A DNA stretch of 64,000 nt, taken from Citrobacter sp. Marseille-Q6884 (GTDB lineage Bacteria > Pseudomonadota > Gammaproteobacteria > Enterobacterales > Enterobacteriaceae). Made by a program: the position numbers and the translations under genes. Under the pieces are notes generated by a model that saw only the letters and a list, made by a program, of their open reading frames with translations, had not been told where the DNA came from and did no database searches. Positions within the stretch are counted from its first letter, which is position 1. Every line of letters starts with the position of its first letter. This document shows, piece after piece, positions 15,622-23,139 of this stretch. The stretch lies in contig NZ_CAMDRE010000001.1 of the NCBI RefSeq assembly GCF_945906775.1, positions 1,860,001 to 1,924,000 on the forward strand. The letters run 5' to 3'.

Positions 15622-16320
15622 CTACGCTTTTATCCCCAACAGCACCGAGGCGCTGGCATGACCGCTAAGTAGCTCATCCGTTTTGCCTTGCCACGCAATG
15701 CGTCCGTCGGCGACCACGATGGAACGCGGCGCTATCCGTGCCGCATCTTCCACGCTATGGGACACCATCAACAGCGTAAGTTGCTTATCACGACAGACTT
15801 CGGCGACCAGCGTTAACATCTCCTGGCGCAAAGCGGGGTCGAGTGCGGAGAAGGGTTCGTCGAGCAGTAAAATGGGTTGTTCCCGCACCAGACAGCGCGC
15901 CAGCGCCACGCGTTGGCGTTGTCCACCGGAAAGCTCGCCAGGCAGCCTGCCGAGCAGGTTTTCGAGCCCCATTTGTTGGGCAATGTGGTGCAGTTTCTCT
16001 TTCTGAAGCCCGTTCAATTTCAAACTCGGATTCAAACCCAGACCGATATTTTGCTGCACGTTCAGGTGACTGAACAGGTTATTTTCCTGAAAGAGCATCG
16101 AGACCGGGCGGCGAGAAGGCGGCGTGGTCGTGTGATCCTCACCTTCAATCGTCATCGTACCGCTGGCGGGCGTAAGAAAACCGGCAATCAAATTCAATAG
16201 CGTACTTTTCCCGGCACCGCTTGGCCCCAGCACGGCGATCTGTTCACCGCGCGCGACCGAGAGCGTAAAGCGCATGGGTAAATGATGATAAAGCCATGTG
16301 ATATCAATCAGTTTTAACAT
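15622..16320 (-). CDS. thiQ: Thiamine/TPP ABC transporter ATPase ThiQ
   Basis: ThiQ energises the import of thiamine, thiamine monophosphate and TPP by ThiBPQ. The 232-residue ABC ATPase has Walker A GPSGAGKST (about 32-40), the signature LSGGQRQRVALARC (about 128-141) and Walker B ILLLDEPFSALD. The ORF is open seven codons further upstream, but MLKLIDITW at 16320 matches the E. coli start. It overlaps the end of thiP by 17 bases, implying translational coupling. Last gene of thiBPQ. Confidence 0.96.
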   Translation of the reverse strand: MLKLIDITWLYHHLPMRFTLSVARGEQIAVLGPSGAGKSTLLNLIAGFLTPASGTMTIEGEDHTTTPPSRRPVSMLFQENNLFSHLNVQQNIGLGLNPSLKLNGLQKEKLHHIAQQMGLENLLGRLPGELSGGQRQRVALARCLVREQPILLLDEPFSALDPALRQEMLTLVAEVCRDKQLTLLMVSHSVEDAARIAPRSIVVADGRIAWQGKTDELLSGHASASVLLGIKA

Positions 16321-17914
16321 TTCGTCCCGGTAATTTCTCAATAACGGTAAACAGCGTAAAGCAGAGGGTCAGCAGTAATAATGCCGTTACCGCCCCGTCC
16401 TGACTGCGATAGGAGCCAATCTGCTGATACAAATAAAACGGCAACGTGCGGAAATCATCATTACCAAACAGCGCCACCACACCAAAATCGCCAATAGAGA
16501 GCACGCAGGCAAAAGCCATCGCCTGCGCCAGCGGGCGCTTCAGGGCGCGCAGTTCCACCACTTTCAATCGCGACCAGCCTTCAATACCTAAAGAGTGACA
16601 TAACAAACTGTAGCGGGCGGTCACGTCACGCATGGGATTTTCCAGCACTTTCAGCGCATAAGGGATGGCCATCAGCGCATTGGTGAAAATGACGATGCCA
16701 TCGGCAGAGTCTGGTAGTCCGATGGTGTTGTTCAGCAGCAAAAAGAAACCGGTGGCCAGCACAATGCCCGGCATGGCCAGTATCATCATGCCGCTCAACT
16801 CCAGCGCCTGACCGGCCAGAATCTGTTGTCGCGCACGTAGCTCGCGGCTGCTCCACAGCAGCATCATGGTGAGGATAACGCACAGCAGGCCAGCCGCCAG
16901 TGCAATGCGCAGCGATGTTCCTAGCGCTTGCCACAGAACGGGCTGCGCGAGGACATCCAGTAAATGTCGGTTAACACCATCAACAATGACTGCCAGCAAC
17001 GGCGGCAGCAACAGCAGCAATGCCAGCACGATCAATAATGCGTCTGTCACCCGGCTGTGCAGGCGATCGTCGGGATCGCGCCAGCCCTGAACCAGCGTGG
17101 CGCCTGGGGCGATTGCGCGACTCAAACGTTGGCTGAGCAGTACCAGCGCTAAACAGCAAATCATCTGGATCAGTGCCAGCATGGCGGCGCGAGCGGGATC
17201 ATAGTCGTAGCTCAGCGCCTGATAGATAGCCAGCTCGATGGTGGTTGCCTGTGGTCCACCGCCCAGTGACAGCACGGTAGCGAAACTGGCGAAGCACAGC
17301 ATAAATATCAGCGCAGCGACGGGCAGGATCTGGCGACGCAGCCATGGCCATTCAACAAAGCGAAAGAAATGCCAGCCCCGCATGCCTAGCTGAGCCGCGA
17401 GCTGGCGTTGCTCGCCGGGAATGTTCTCAAGCGATTGCAGCAGTAAACGGCTGGCCATCGGGAGATTGAAAAAGACGTGCGCCAGCAAAATGCCCTGTAA
17501 ACCGTACGGCGAGAACGTCCACTCCAGCCCGAATGTGTGCCAGAGCGAGGCCAGCCAGCCCTGGCGACCGTAGACGCTGAGGATACCGAAAACGGCGACC
17601 AGCACGGGCAAGATCAGCGTCATTGCGCACAGGCGTAGCAACGCCAGACGCCCAGGGAAACGGCGACGATAAAGCGCTCTGGCGAGGAAGATCGCCGGGA
17701 TCACTGACAGCGCGGCAGATAAAAATGCCTGCCAGAAGGAAAAACGCACCACATGCCACAGGTAACTGTCCTGCCACAGCGTAAGCCAGTCTCCCTCAGG
17801 GGCGTTAAACCACAGCGCCAGAAATGCAGCCAGAGCGACAGCGACCATCAACGTGGCCGCTGCCAGTCCGGGGATCAGCCAGCCAGGAATTAACGGCTGA
17901 CGGCGCGTTGCCAT
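16304..17914 (-). CDS. thiP: Thiamine/TPP ABC transporter permease ThiP
   Basis: ThiP is the inner-membrane channel of the thiamine importer. The 536 residues equal E. coli. It is a fused double permease with two homologous halves, each of about six membrane helices. EAA-type cytoplasmic loops that contact ThiQ lie around AAQLGMRGWHFFRFVEWP in the first half and CHSLGIEGWSRLKVVELRAL in the second. The gene overlaps thiB by 25 bases upstream and thiQ by 17 bases downstream. Confidence 0.97.
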   Translation of the reverse strand: MATRRQPLIPGWLIPGLAAATLMVAVALAAFLALWFNAPEGDWLTLWQDSYLWHVVRFSFWQAFLSAALSVIPAIFLARALYRRRFPGRLALLRLCAMTLILPVLVAVFGILSVYGRQGWLASLWHTFGLEWTFSPYGLQGILLAHVFFNLPMASRLLLQSLENIPGEQRQLAAQLGMRGWHFFRFVEWPWLRRQILPVAALIFMLCFASFATVLSLGGGPQATTIELAIYQALSYDYDPARAAMLALIQMICCLALVLLSQRLSRAIAPGATLVQGWRDPDDRLHSRVTDALLIVLALLLLLPPLLAVIVDGVNRHLLDVLAQPVLWQALGTSLRIALAAGLLCVILTMMLLWSSRELRARQQILAGQALELSGMMILAMPGIVLATGFFLLLNNTIGLPDSADGIVIFTNALMAIPYALKVLENPMRDVTARYSLLCHSLGIEGWSRLKVVELRALKRPLAQAMAFACVLSIGDFGVVALFGNDDFRTLPFYLYQQIGSYRSQDGAVTALLLLTLCFTLFTVIEKLPGRNVKTD

Positions 17915-18873
17915 TCGCTAATCCATGCCTGACGTTGGGCCGCAACCTGCTGCGGAGTGAATTCCAGCGCGCTGGAGGGTTTATCCAGTTGCGCAAAGCC
18001 TGTCGGCAGGGAAACCTGGGTCACCGGATACATCCAGTTGCCGGTCGGAATCGCATTCTGGAATGCCGGAGAAACCATAAACTTAAGGAACTTCTCGGCC
18101 AGTTCAGGCTGTTTGCTGGCGGCGGTGCGGGCGGCGACCTCCACTTGCAAATAGTGCCCTTCACTAAAGTTGGCGGCAGCGTAATTGTCTTTTTTCTCTT
18201 CGATAATGTGATATGCCGGAGAGGTGGTGTAACTCAGCACCAGATCGCTTTCACCTTTCAGGAACAAACCGTAAGCTTCACTCCAGCCTTTCGTGACGGT
18301 GACCGTTTTGGCCGCCAGTTTCTGCCAGGCTTCTGGTGCTTTATCGCCATACACTTTTTGCATCCACAGCAACAGTCCCAGACCCGGTGTACTGGTGCGT
18401 GGGTCCTGATAAATCACACGCCATTTCTGGTCGCTTTCAACCAGTTCTTTCAGGCTTTTCGGCGGGTTTTTCAGTTTGTTTTTATCGTAGACAAAGGCGA
18501 AATAGCCGTAATCAAACGGAACGAAGGTGTCGTTTTTCCAGCCGCCAGGGACGTTGACCGCGTCGCTTGCCACGCCACTTTTGGCGAACAGTTTGGTTTG
18601 CATCGCGGCATCAAGCAGGTTGTTGTCCAGGCCCAGTACCACGTCGGCTTTACTGTTCTTCCCCTCCATACGCAGGCGGTTCAGCAGTGATACGCCATCT
18701 TCCAGCGCCACCAGTTTCAGCTCGCAGTTGCAGTCAGCTTCAAAGGCTTTCTTGATGGTTGGACCGGGGCCCCAGTCAGCGGCGAACGAGTCGTAGGTAT
18801 AGACGGTCAAAACAGGTTTGGCGAAGGCAGGCGCTGCGCACAGCAGCAGCAGGGGAAGACATTTTTTTAACAC
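17890..18873 (-). CDS. thiB: Thiamine-binding periplasmic protein ThiB (TbpA)
   Basis: ThiB captures thiamine and its phosphates in the periplasm for ThiPQ. Starting at the GTG at 18873, with AGG six bases upstream, gives 327 residues as in E. coli. The frame is open to an ATG at 18885, which would add MRCK before the signal peptide. The signal sequence LKKCLPLLLLCAAPAFA is followed by the mature domain beginning KPVLTVYTYDSF. An E. coli-like CNC pair occurs near residue 50. Expression is controlled by the TPP riboswitch at 19043-19243, with an ERIC element between. Confidence 0.96.
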   Translation of the reverse strand: MLKKCLPLLLLCAAPAFAKPVLTVYTYDSFAADWGPGPTIKKAFEADCNCELKLVALEDGVSLLNRLRMEGKNSKADVVLGLDNNLLDAAMQTKLFAKSGVASDAVNVPGGWKNDTFVPFDYGYFAFVYDKNKLKNPPKSLKELVESDQKWRVIYQDPRTSTPGLGLLLWMQKVYGDKAPEAWQKLAAKTVTVTKGWSEAYGLFLKGESDLVLSYTTSPAYHIIEEKKDNYAAANFSEGHYLQVEVAARTAASKQPELAEKFLKFMVSPAFQNAIPTGNWMYPVTQVSLPTGFAQLDKPSSALEFTPQQVAAQRQAWISEWQRAVSR

Positions 18874-18900
18874 TTTGCACCTCATAAAGTAAAACTCTAA

Positions 18901-19012
18901 ATAATTCGAGTTGCAGGAAGGCAGCGACGCAGCGCATCCTCAGGAGCGTACAGGTAGTACGTGACTGGGGTGAGCGAGGAAAGCCAACGCATCTGCAACT
19001 TGAAGTATGACG
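18901..19012. repeat. ERIC element in the thiB leader (between riboswitch and start)
   Basis: This element of about 112 bp contains GTACGTGACTGGGGTGAGCG, almost the ERIC2 primer sequence. Typical ERIC ends are present: ATTCGAGTTGCAGGAAGGC on the left and GCAACTTGAAGTATGACG on the right. It lies in the transcribed leader of thiBPQ, 28 bases upstream of the thiB GTG, and is inverted relative to the ERIC at 19098-19220. Confidence 0.93.
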
Positions 19013-19023
19013 AGTTAGGTGGC

Positions 19024-19054
19024 AAAGGACTTGAGTTATAGCCTCAAATCCCTT
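19024..19054 (-). promoter_or_regulatory. Alternative hairpin (expression platform) after the TPP aptamer
   Basis: On the minus strand AAGGGATTTGAG (19054-19043) can pair with CTCAAGTCCTTT (19035-19024) across a loop of seven bases. The pairing reuses the 3' strand of aptamer stem P1 (TTGAG, 19047-19043), so the two structures exclude each other. There is no U-run, so this would be a switch helix or Rho-linked structure rather than a classic terminator. Confidence 0.5.
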
Positions 19055-19243
19055 CGCCGGCATTATCCGGATCAGGTTCGACGGGTATCTCTCAGCCCAT
19101 ACACTTCATCATTCACGCTGCCTCTGTGTTGGCTGCGCTTGCATGCCCCAGTCACAGAGTTATCTATGCTCCTGGGAACTCACTTGCCGCCTTGATGCAT
19201 CATGAATGATTTTGTGTATGTTTTTATTTAGCACCCCGTTGAG
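19043..19243 (-). promoter_or_regulatory. TPP riboswitch (THI element) of thiBPQ, enlarged by an ERIC in P3
   Basis: The minus strand holds the conserved TPP aptamer blocks GGGGTGC near the 5' end, GGCTGAGA-GATACCC, CGAACCTGATCCGGATAATG and CCGGCGAAGGGA. P1 is CTCAA (19243-19239) with TTGAG (19047-19043), and P2 is GGGGT with ACCC. The element is about 200 nt, against about 100 in E. coli, because the variable P3 arm is replaced by a 123-bp ERIC element (19098-19220). In E. coli this riboswitch (also called sroA) lowers thiBPQ expression when TPP is high. The core sequence is intact here. Confidence 0.93.
19098..19220. repeat. ERIC element inserted in the P3 arm of the TPP riboswitch
   Basis: The ERIC core CCCCAGTCAC and GCTCCTGGGAACTCAC, with flanks GGCTGCGCTTGCATG and TTGCCGCCTTGATGCA, is bounded by perfect inverted ends. 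CATACAC (19098-19104) pairs with GTGTATG (19214-19220), and ATCATTCA (19108-19115) with TGAATGAT (19203-19210). The length of 123 bp is close to the standard 127. It sits exactly between the P2/P3 5' strand and the GGCTGAGA block of the aptamer. Confidence 0.9.
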
Positions 19244-19294
19244 AACGGCGTTAGTGTAATGATTTTGTTGCTATGCGGCAATCAAGAGCCATCT

Positions 19295-20950
19295 TTAAGG
19301 ATCCGGTGGGGCAAACCACGCTGATTTAAAATCAAACCAGCCGAGAGTATTCATGCGTAGCCCGCGCATACTGCGCTGTCCCTGAATGATCAGCCAGTGA
19401 TGAATCAGCGGCACAATGGCTTTACTGGCGAGCAGTTGCTGGCACCATGCCGCCAGACTCATCTCCCCGGTTCGCCAGCGGGCGGCGTCGCTTTCCCAGT
19501 CCCGGGAAATACAGTTTTGGAGTAACGGGACTTCGCATAAATGGGCGAACAGCGAGAAGTCCAGCGGCAAGGTAAAGTTGGCGCTGTTAAGCCAGAAATC
19601 GCTGACGATTTCCCCCGCATGCCATTGATCGTAGTCGATCTCCTGGATATTCAGCTGGACCTGATGCTCTGCCAGTAACGTTTTCATGATCTGGGCAATA
19701 ACACGGTGCTCAATATGATCGCGATAGTACGTGAGCGTCAGCGTTTCCAGCCCGGCGGGTTTTTCACCATGACCCGGTCTGGCATGGTGCCAGCGCGGCA
19801 GTAAACCGTAGGCGGGAAACCAGTGGCGCTGATACTGTTCGTCGGCGTGGTAGATTAAATTTGTTGGTGAGAGTACCCGGCTTATCCATTCCCTGACCTC
19901 CTGATTGGCTCCCCGATGTGTACGGGCGTCAAAAAGCAGGTAATAGCAGCCTTCTTCCAGCCGGCTTTCAATCGCCTTTTCGTCTTCTGTTGGGCCTTTG
20001 AGCATCAGCCCGCCGCCGGGTTCTTCACCGATGTCCGGTAAGACCCAAACGTTAACTTCGTCGATCAGCGCCCGGTAGCCAAAGTAATCATCAAATGCGT
20101 GAATTTTTAGCTGGTTATGGGTATTACGCATCACCGCATAAGGGCCGGTGCCGATGGGGTGACTGGAGAAATTATGCAATGTTTCCCATTCACGCGGCAG
20201 GATCATCGCGGGCACTTGCCCCAGTAACCAGGGCAGCCAACGATCCGGTTGCGCCAGATGGATATCCAGCGTCCAGGGGGTAGGGGAGAGGATCTGCGTA
20301 ATGTGCGAATACAGCGGCAGGCTGTTGATGCGCATGAGGGAGGCGATGACATCCTCCATTTCCAGTTCGCGTCCATGATGAAAATGCACCCCCGGACGCA
20401 GGAAGAATCGCCAGTGTAATGGTGAAATTTGTTGCCAGTGATGCGCGATATCGGCTTCCAGTTCCCCATTTTCCTCATTTACGCGAATTAAGGCGCTAAA
20501 GATTTGTCGGGCAATATGGGTTTCGGAACGACGTAAGGCCGTGCCGGGGAGCAGGTTGTGCATGGGGCGATAGTAGAGGACGCGCATGATGTGGCGGCCC
20601 TGACGGAAACTGCGACCCAGATGGGATACCAGCATCTGCCGTACTGCGGTTTTGTCGCCCACCAGTTGCACCAGTTGATCAATACGATCCTGTTCCAGCA
20701 GGTCTTCTGCCCGCTGTTGCTGGAGCGCCAGCCCGGTATAAAGAAAGGTCAGGCGCGAGCGTTTGCCACGACCGACCTCCGCTTCCCACGTCAGCCAGCC
20801 GCGTTCCTGCATGGTATTGAGTAGGGTGCGCATATGACGGCGGGAGCAGCTAAGCAGTTCTGCCAGCTCGTTCAGCGTGGTGTCTTGCGTTTTGCCGTCA
20901 CAGCATTGCCACAGACGGATGAACTGTTGTTGCAAACGACCAGAAGACAT
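19295..20950 (-). CDS. sgrR: Transcriptional activator SgrR (glucose-phosphate stress)
   Basis: SgrR activates sgrS under glucose-phosphate stress and represses itself. The 551-residue protein starts MSSGRLQQQ at 20950; an upstream extension of seven codons is open but absent in E. coli. The N-terminal winged helix-turn-helix (about 8-75) includes ELAELLSCSRRHMRTLLNTM. The rest is a solute-binding-protein (SBP_bac_5) fold thought to sense a small molecule. It is divergent from sgrS with 67 bp between. Confidence 0.96.
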   Translation of the reverse strand: MSSGRLQQQFIRLWQCCDGKTQDTTLNELAELLSCSRRHMRTLLNTMQERGWLTWEAEVGRGKRSRLTFLYTGLALQQQRAEDLLEQDRIDQLVQLVGDKTAVRQMLVSHLGRSFRQGRHIMRVLYYRPMHNLLPGTALRRSETHIARQIFSALIRVNEENGELEADIAHHWQQISPLHWRFFLRPGVHFHHGRELEMEDVIASLMRINSLPLYSHITQILSPTPWTLDIHLAQPDRWLPWLLGQVPAMILPREWETLHNFSSHPIGTGPYAVMRNTHNQLKIHAFDDYFGYRALIDEVNVWVLPDIGEEPGGGLMLKGPTEDEKAIESRLEEGCYYLLFDARTHRGANQEVREWISRVLSPTNLIYHADEQYQRHWFPAYGLLPRWHHARPGHGEKPAGLETLTLTYYRDHIEHRVIAQIMKTLLAEHQVQLNIQEIDYDQWHAGEIVSDFWLNSANFTLPLDFSLFAHLCEVPLLQNCISRDWESDAARWRTGEMSLAAWCQQLLASKAIVPLIHHWLIIQGQRSMRGLRMNTLGWFDFKSAWFAPPDP

Positions 20951-21017
20951 AAAAGGGGAACTCCTGCACAAAACTCAGCAATTTTATTATCCCTATATTA
21001 AGCCAATAATAGATTCC

Positions 21018-21260
21018 GATGAAGCGATGAGACAACGAAGGGGTCATCTATGCGTCAGTTCTATATGAAGTACTTTACCGCGACGGAGAAATCGTCCTGG
21101 CTGGCTTGCCTGAGCGCGCCGCAGCGCTTAAAGATGCTTGAAGAACTGATGCAGTGGGAGGTGACAGCCTGACCTCTGACAGCCGAATTGCAGACATCAT
21201 GTGTGACTGAGTATTGGTGTAAAATCGCCACGCCAGCAGATATTATCTGCTGGCTTTTTT
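21018..21260 (+). ncRNA. sgrS: SgrS dual-function small RNA
   Basis: SgrS is an Hfq-dependent sRNA that base-pairs with ptsG mRNA and other sugar-transport messages during glucose-phosphate stress. The 5' end GATGAAGC and the 3' seed region GTGTGACTGAGTATTGGTGT (21201-21220) match E. coli SgrS. The RNA ends in the terminator stem GCCAGCAGA/TCTGCTGGC with a U6 tail (21232-21260). AATAAT at 21005-21010 is a plausible -10 box. Length is about 243 nt (227 in E. coli). It encodes SgrT in its 5' half. Confidence 0.95.
21050..21172 (+). CDS. sgrT: SgrT, inhibitor of the glucose PTS permease
   Basis: SgrT is the small protein encoded in the 5' part of SgrS; in E. coli it blocks glucose uptake by PtsG. 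Here it has 40 codons from the ATG at 21050 after AAGGGG to the TGA at 21170-21172 (43 residues in E. coli). The N-terminus MRQFY-x-x-YFTAT and the block PQRLKMLEELMQW are recognisably conserved. The centre (EKSSWLACLSA) differs. The stop lies 28 nt before the base-pairing seed, so the two functions stay physically separate. Confidence 0.92.
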   Translation: MRQFYMKYFTATEKSSWLACLSAPQRLKMLEELMQWEVTA

Positions 21261-21292
21261 CATTTTCGCGGCGCAGCTAAAAGGGAACGGTA

Positions 21293-22471
21293 ATGCTCTG
21301 GATTATGACGATGGGACGGCGCCTCAACGGCGTGTACGCGGCATTTATGCTGGTCGCCTTTATGATGGGAGTGGCAGGGGCGTTACAGGCACCGACATTG
21401 AGCCTGTTTCTCAGTCGCGAGGTCGGGGCACAGCCGTTTTGGGTCGGGCTGTTTTACACCGTCAATGCGATTGCCGGGATCGTCGTGAGTCTCGGTCTCG
21501 CGAAACGCTCCGACAGCCAGGGCGATCGGCGCAAACTGATCATGTTCTGCTGCCTGATGGCGGTGGGAAACGCGCTGCTGTTTGCCTTTAACCGCCATTA
21601 TTTAACGCTGATTACCTGTGGTGTGCTGTTGGCCTCGCTGGCGAATACGGCGATGCCGCAGCTGTTTGCCCTGGCGCGGGAGTATGCCGATAACTCAGCG
21701 CGCGAAGTGGTAATGTTTAGCTCGGTGATGCGTGCCCAGCTTTCGCTGGCCTGGGTGATCGGGCCGCCACTGGCATTCATGCTGGCGCTTAATTACGGTT
21801 TCACGGCCATGTTCTCTATAGCCGCAGGCATTTTCGCCGTGAGCCTGCTACTGATCGCGCTGATCCTGCCGTCGGTGGCTCGGGTTGAGCAGCCCGTTGA
21901 TCAACCGCCTGAGCAGACCGGTGGCTGGCAGGATAAAAATGTGCGCATGTTGTTTATCGCCTCCACCCTGATGTGGACCTGCAACACCATGTACATTATC
22001 GATATGCCGTTATGGATTAGCCTTGAGCTTGGGCTGCCGGATAAGCTGGCCGGGATACTGATGGGCACCGCCGCAGGGCTGGAGATTCCGGCGATGATTC
22101 TGGCGGGATACTACGTTAAGCGCTTTGGTAAAAGGCGGATGATGATCGCTGCGGTGGCGGCCGGCGTCCTGTTTTATCTTGGTCTTATCTTCTTTCACAG
22201 CCGCACGGCGCTGCTGGTTCTGCAACTGTTTAATGCGGTGTTCATCGGTATTATCGCCGGAATAGGGATGTTGTGGTTTCAGGATTTGATGCCGGGACGC
22301 GCAGGGTCAGCGACCACATTATTTACCAACAGTATTTCAACGGGCGTGATTCTGGCGGGGGTGATCCAGGGGGCTGTGGCGCAAAGTTACGGACATTTTG
22401 CCGTTTACGGGGTGATTGCGGCGATTTCGGTGGTCACATTGTATATGACGAGCCGGGTCAAGGACGTTTAA
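21293..22471 (+). CDS. setA: Sugar efflux transporter SetA
   Basis: SetA is a major-facilitator exporter of glucosides and lactose, and helps relieve glucose-phosphate stress. The 392 residues equal E. coli. About 12 hydrophobic helices are visible, with the MFS loop motif AKRSDSQGDRRKLI between helices 2 and 3. It starts at the ATG at 21293 with AAGGGAA upstream, 32 bases after the SgrS terminator. Read-through would make it part of the sgrS transcript, as reported in E. coli. It is convergent with leuD. Confidence 0.95.
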   Translation: MLWIMTMGRRLNGVYAAFMLVAFMMGVAGALQAPTLSLFLSREVGAQPFWVGLFYTVNAIAGIVVSLGLAKRSDSQGDRRKLIMFCCLMAVGNALLFAFNRHYLTLITCGVLLASLANTAMPQLFALAREYADNSAREVVMFSSVMRAQLSLAWVIGPPLAFMLALNYGFTAMFSIAAGIFAVSLLLIALILPSVARVEQPVDQPPEQTGGWQDKNVRMLFIASTLMWTCNTMYIIDMPLWISLELGLPDKLAGILMGTAAGLEIPAMILAGYYVKRFGKRRMMIAAVAAGVLFYLGLIFFHSRTALLVLQLFNAVFIGIIAGIGMLWFQDLMPGRAGSATTLFTNSISTGVILAGVIQGAVAQSYGHFAVYGVIAAISVVTLYMTSRVKDV

Positions 22472-22476
22472 GGATA

Positions 22477-22505
22477 TCCGGCCTGCCCTTGCTGAACAGG
22501 CCGGA
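22477..22505. repeat. REP-type hairpin between setA and leuD
   Basis: TCCGGCCTG and CAGGCCGGA form a perfect 9-bp stem with an 11-base loop in the 52-bp gap between the convergent genes setA and leuD. It may mark both transcript ends. Confidence 0.75.
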
Positions 22506-22523
22506 TAAGGCGTGATGAGATGA

Positions 22524-23129
22524 TCAGCGCATAAACGCGGGCTGTTTCTCTTCGTACGCTGCAATGGCATTTTCGTGCTGCAGCGTTAATCCGATGCTGT
22601 CCAGCCCGTTAAGCATACAGTGACGGCGGAATGCGTCGATAACAAACGGATAAGCGTTATCTCCCGCCTTCACGACTTGCGCTTCCAGATCCACGTTGAA
22701 CGTGATCCCCGGATTCGCCTGCACCAGTTTGAACAGTTCATCGACCTCTTCATCGCTTAACTTCACCGGCAGCAGTTGGTTATTAAAACTGTTGCCGTAG
22801 AAGATATCGGCGAAGCTTGGGGCAATAACCACTTTAAAGCCGTAATCGGTCAACGCCCACGGCGCATGTTCACGTGAAGAGCCGCAGCCAAAGTTTTCCC
22901 GCGCCAGCAGTATTGACGCCCCTTTGTATTCAGGGAAGTTCAGAACGAACGCCGGGTTGGGCTGCTGGCCGTTTTCATCCAGAAAACGCCAGTCGTTAAA
23001 CAGGTGTGCACCAAAACCGGTACGCGTCACCTTCTGCAAAAACTGCTTGGGGATAATCGCGTCGGTATCGACGTTGGCGGCATCCAGTGGGACAACCAGG
23101 CCGGTATGCTGGGTAAATTTCTCTGCCAT
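22524..23129 (-). CDS. leuD: 3-isopropylmalate dehydratase small subunit LeuD
   Basis: LeuD, with LeuC, isomerises 2-isopropylmalate to 3-isopropylmalate in leucine synthesis. The 201 residues from MAEKFTQHTG at 23129 match E. coli. The frame is open 12 codons further, but that region overlaps the leuC end. The swivel domain shows LLARENFGCGSSREHAPWAL, the substrate-binding loop. Last gene of leuABCD, 10 bases after leuC. Confidence 0.97.
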   Translation of the reverse strand: MAEKFTQHTGLVVPLDAANVDTDAIIPKQFLQKVTRTGFGAHLFNDWRFLDENGQQPNPAFVLNFPEYKGASILLARENFGCGSSREHAPWALTDYGFKVVIAPSFADIFYGNSFNNQLLPVKLSDEEVDELFKLVQANPGITFNVDLEAQVVKAGDNAYPFVIDAFRRHCMLNGLDSIGLTLQHENAIAAYEEKQPAFMR

Positions 23130-23139
23130 GGTAGTTTCC

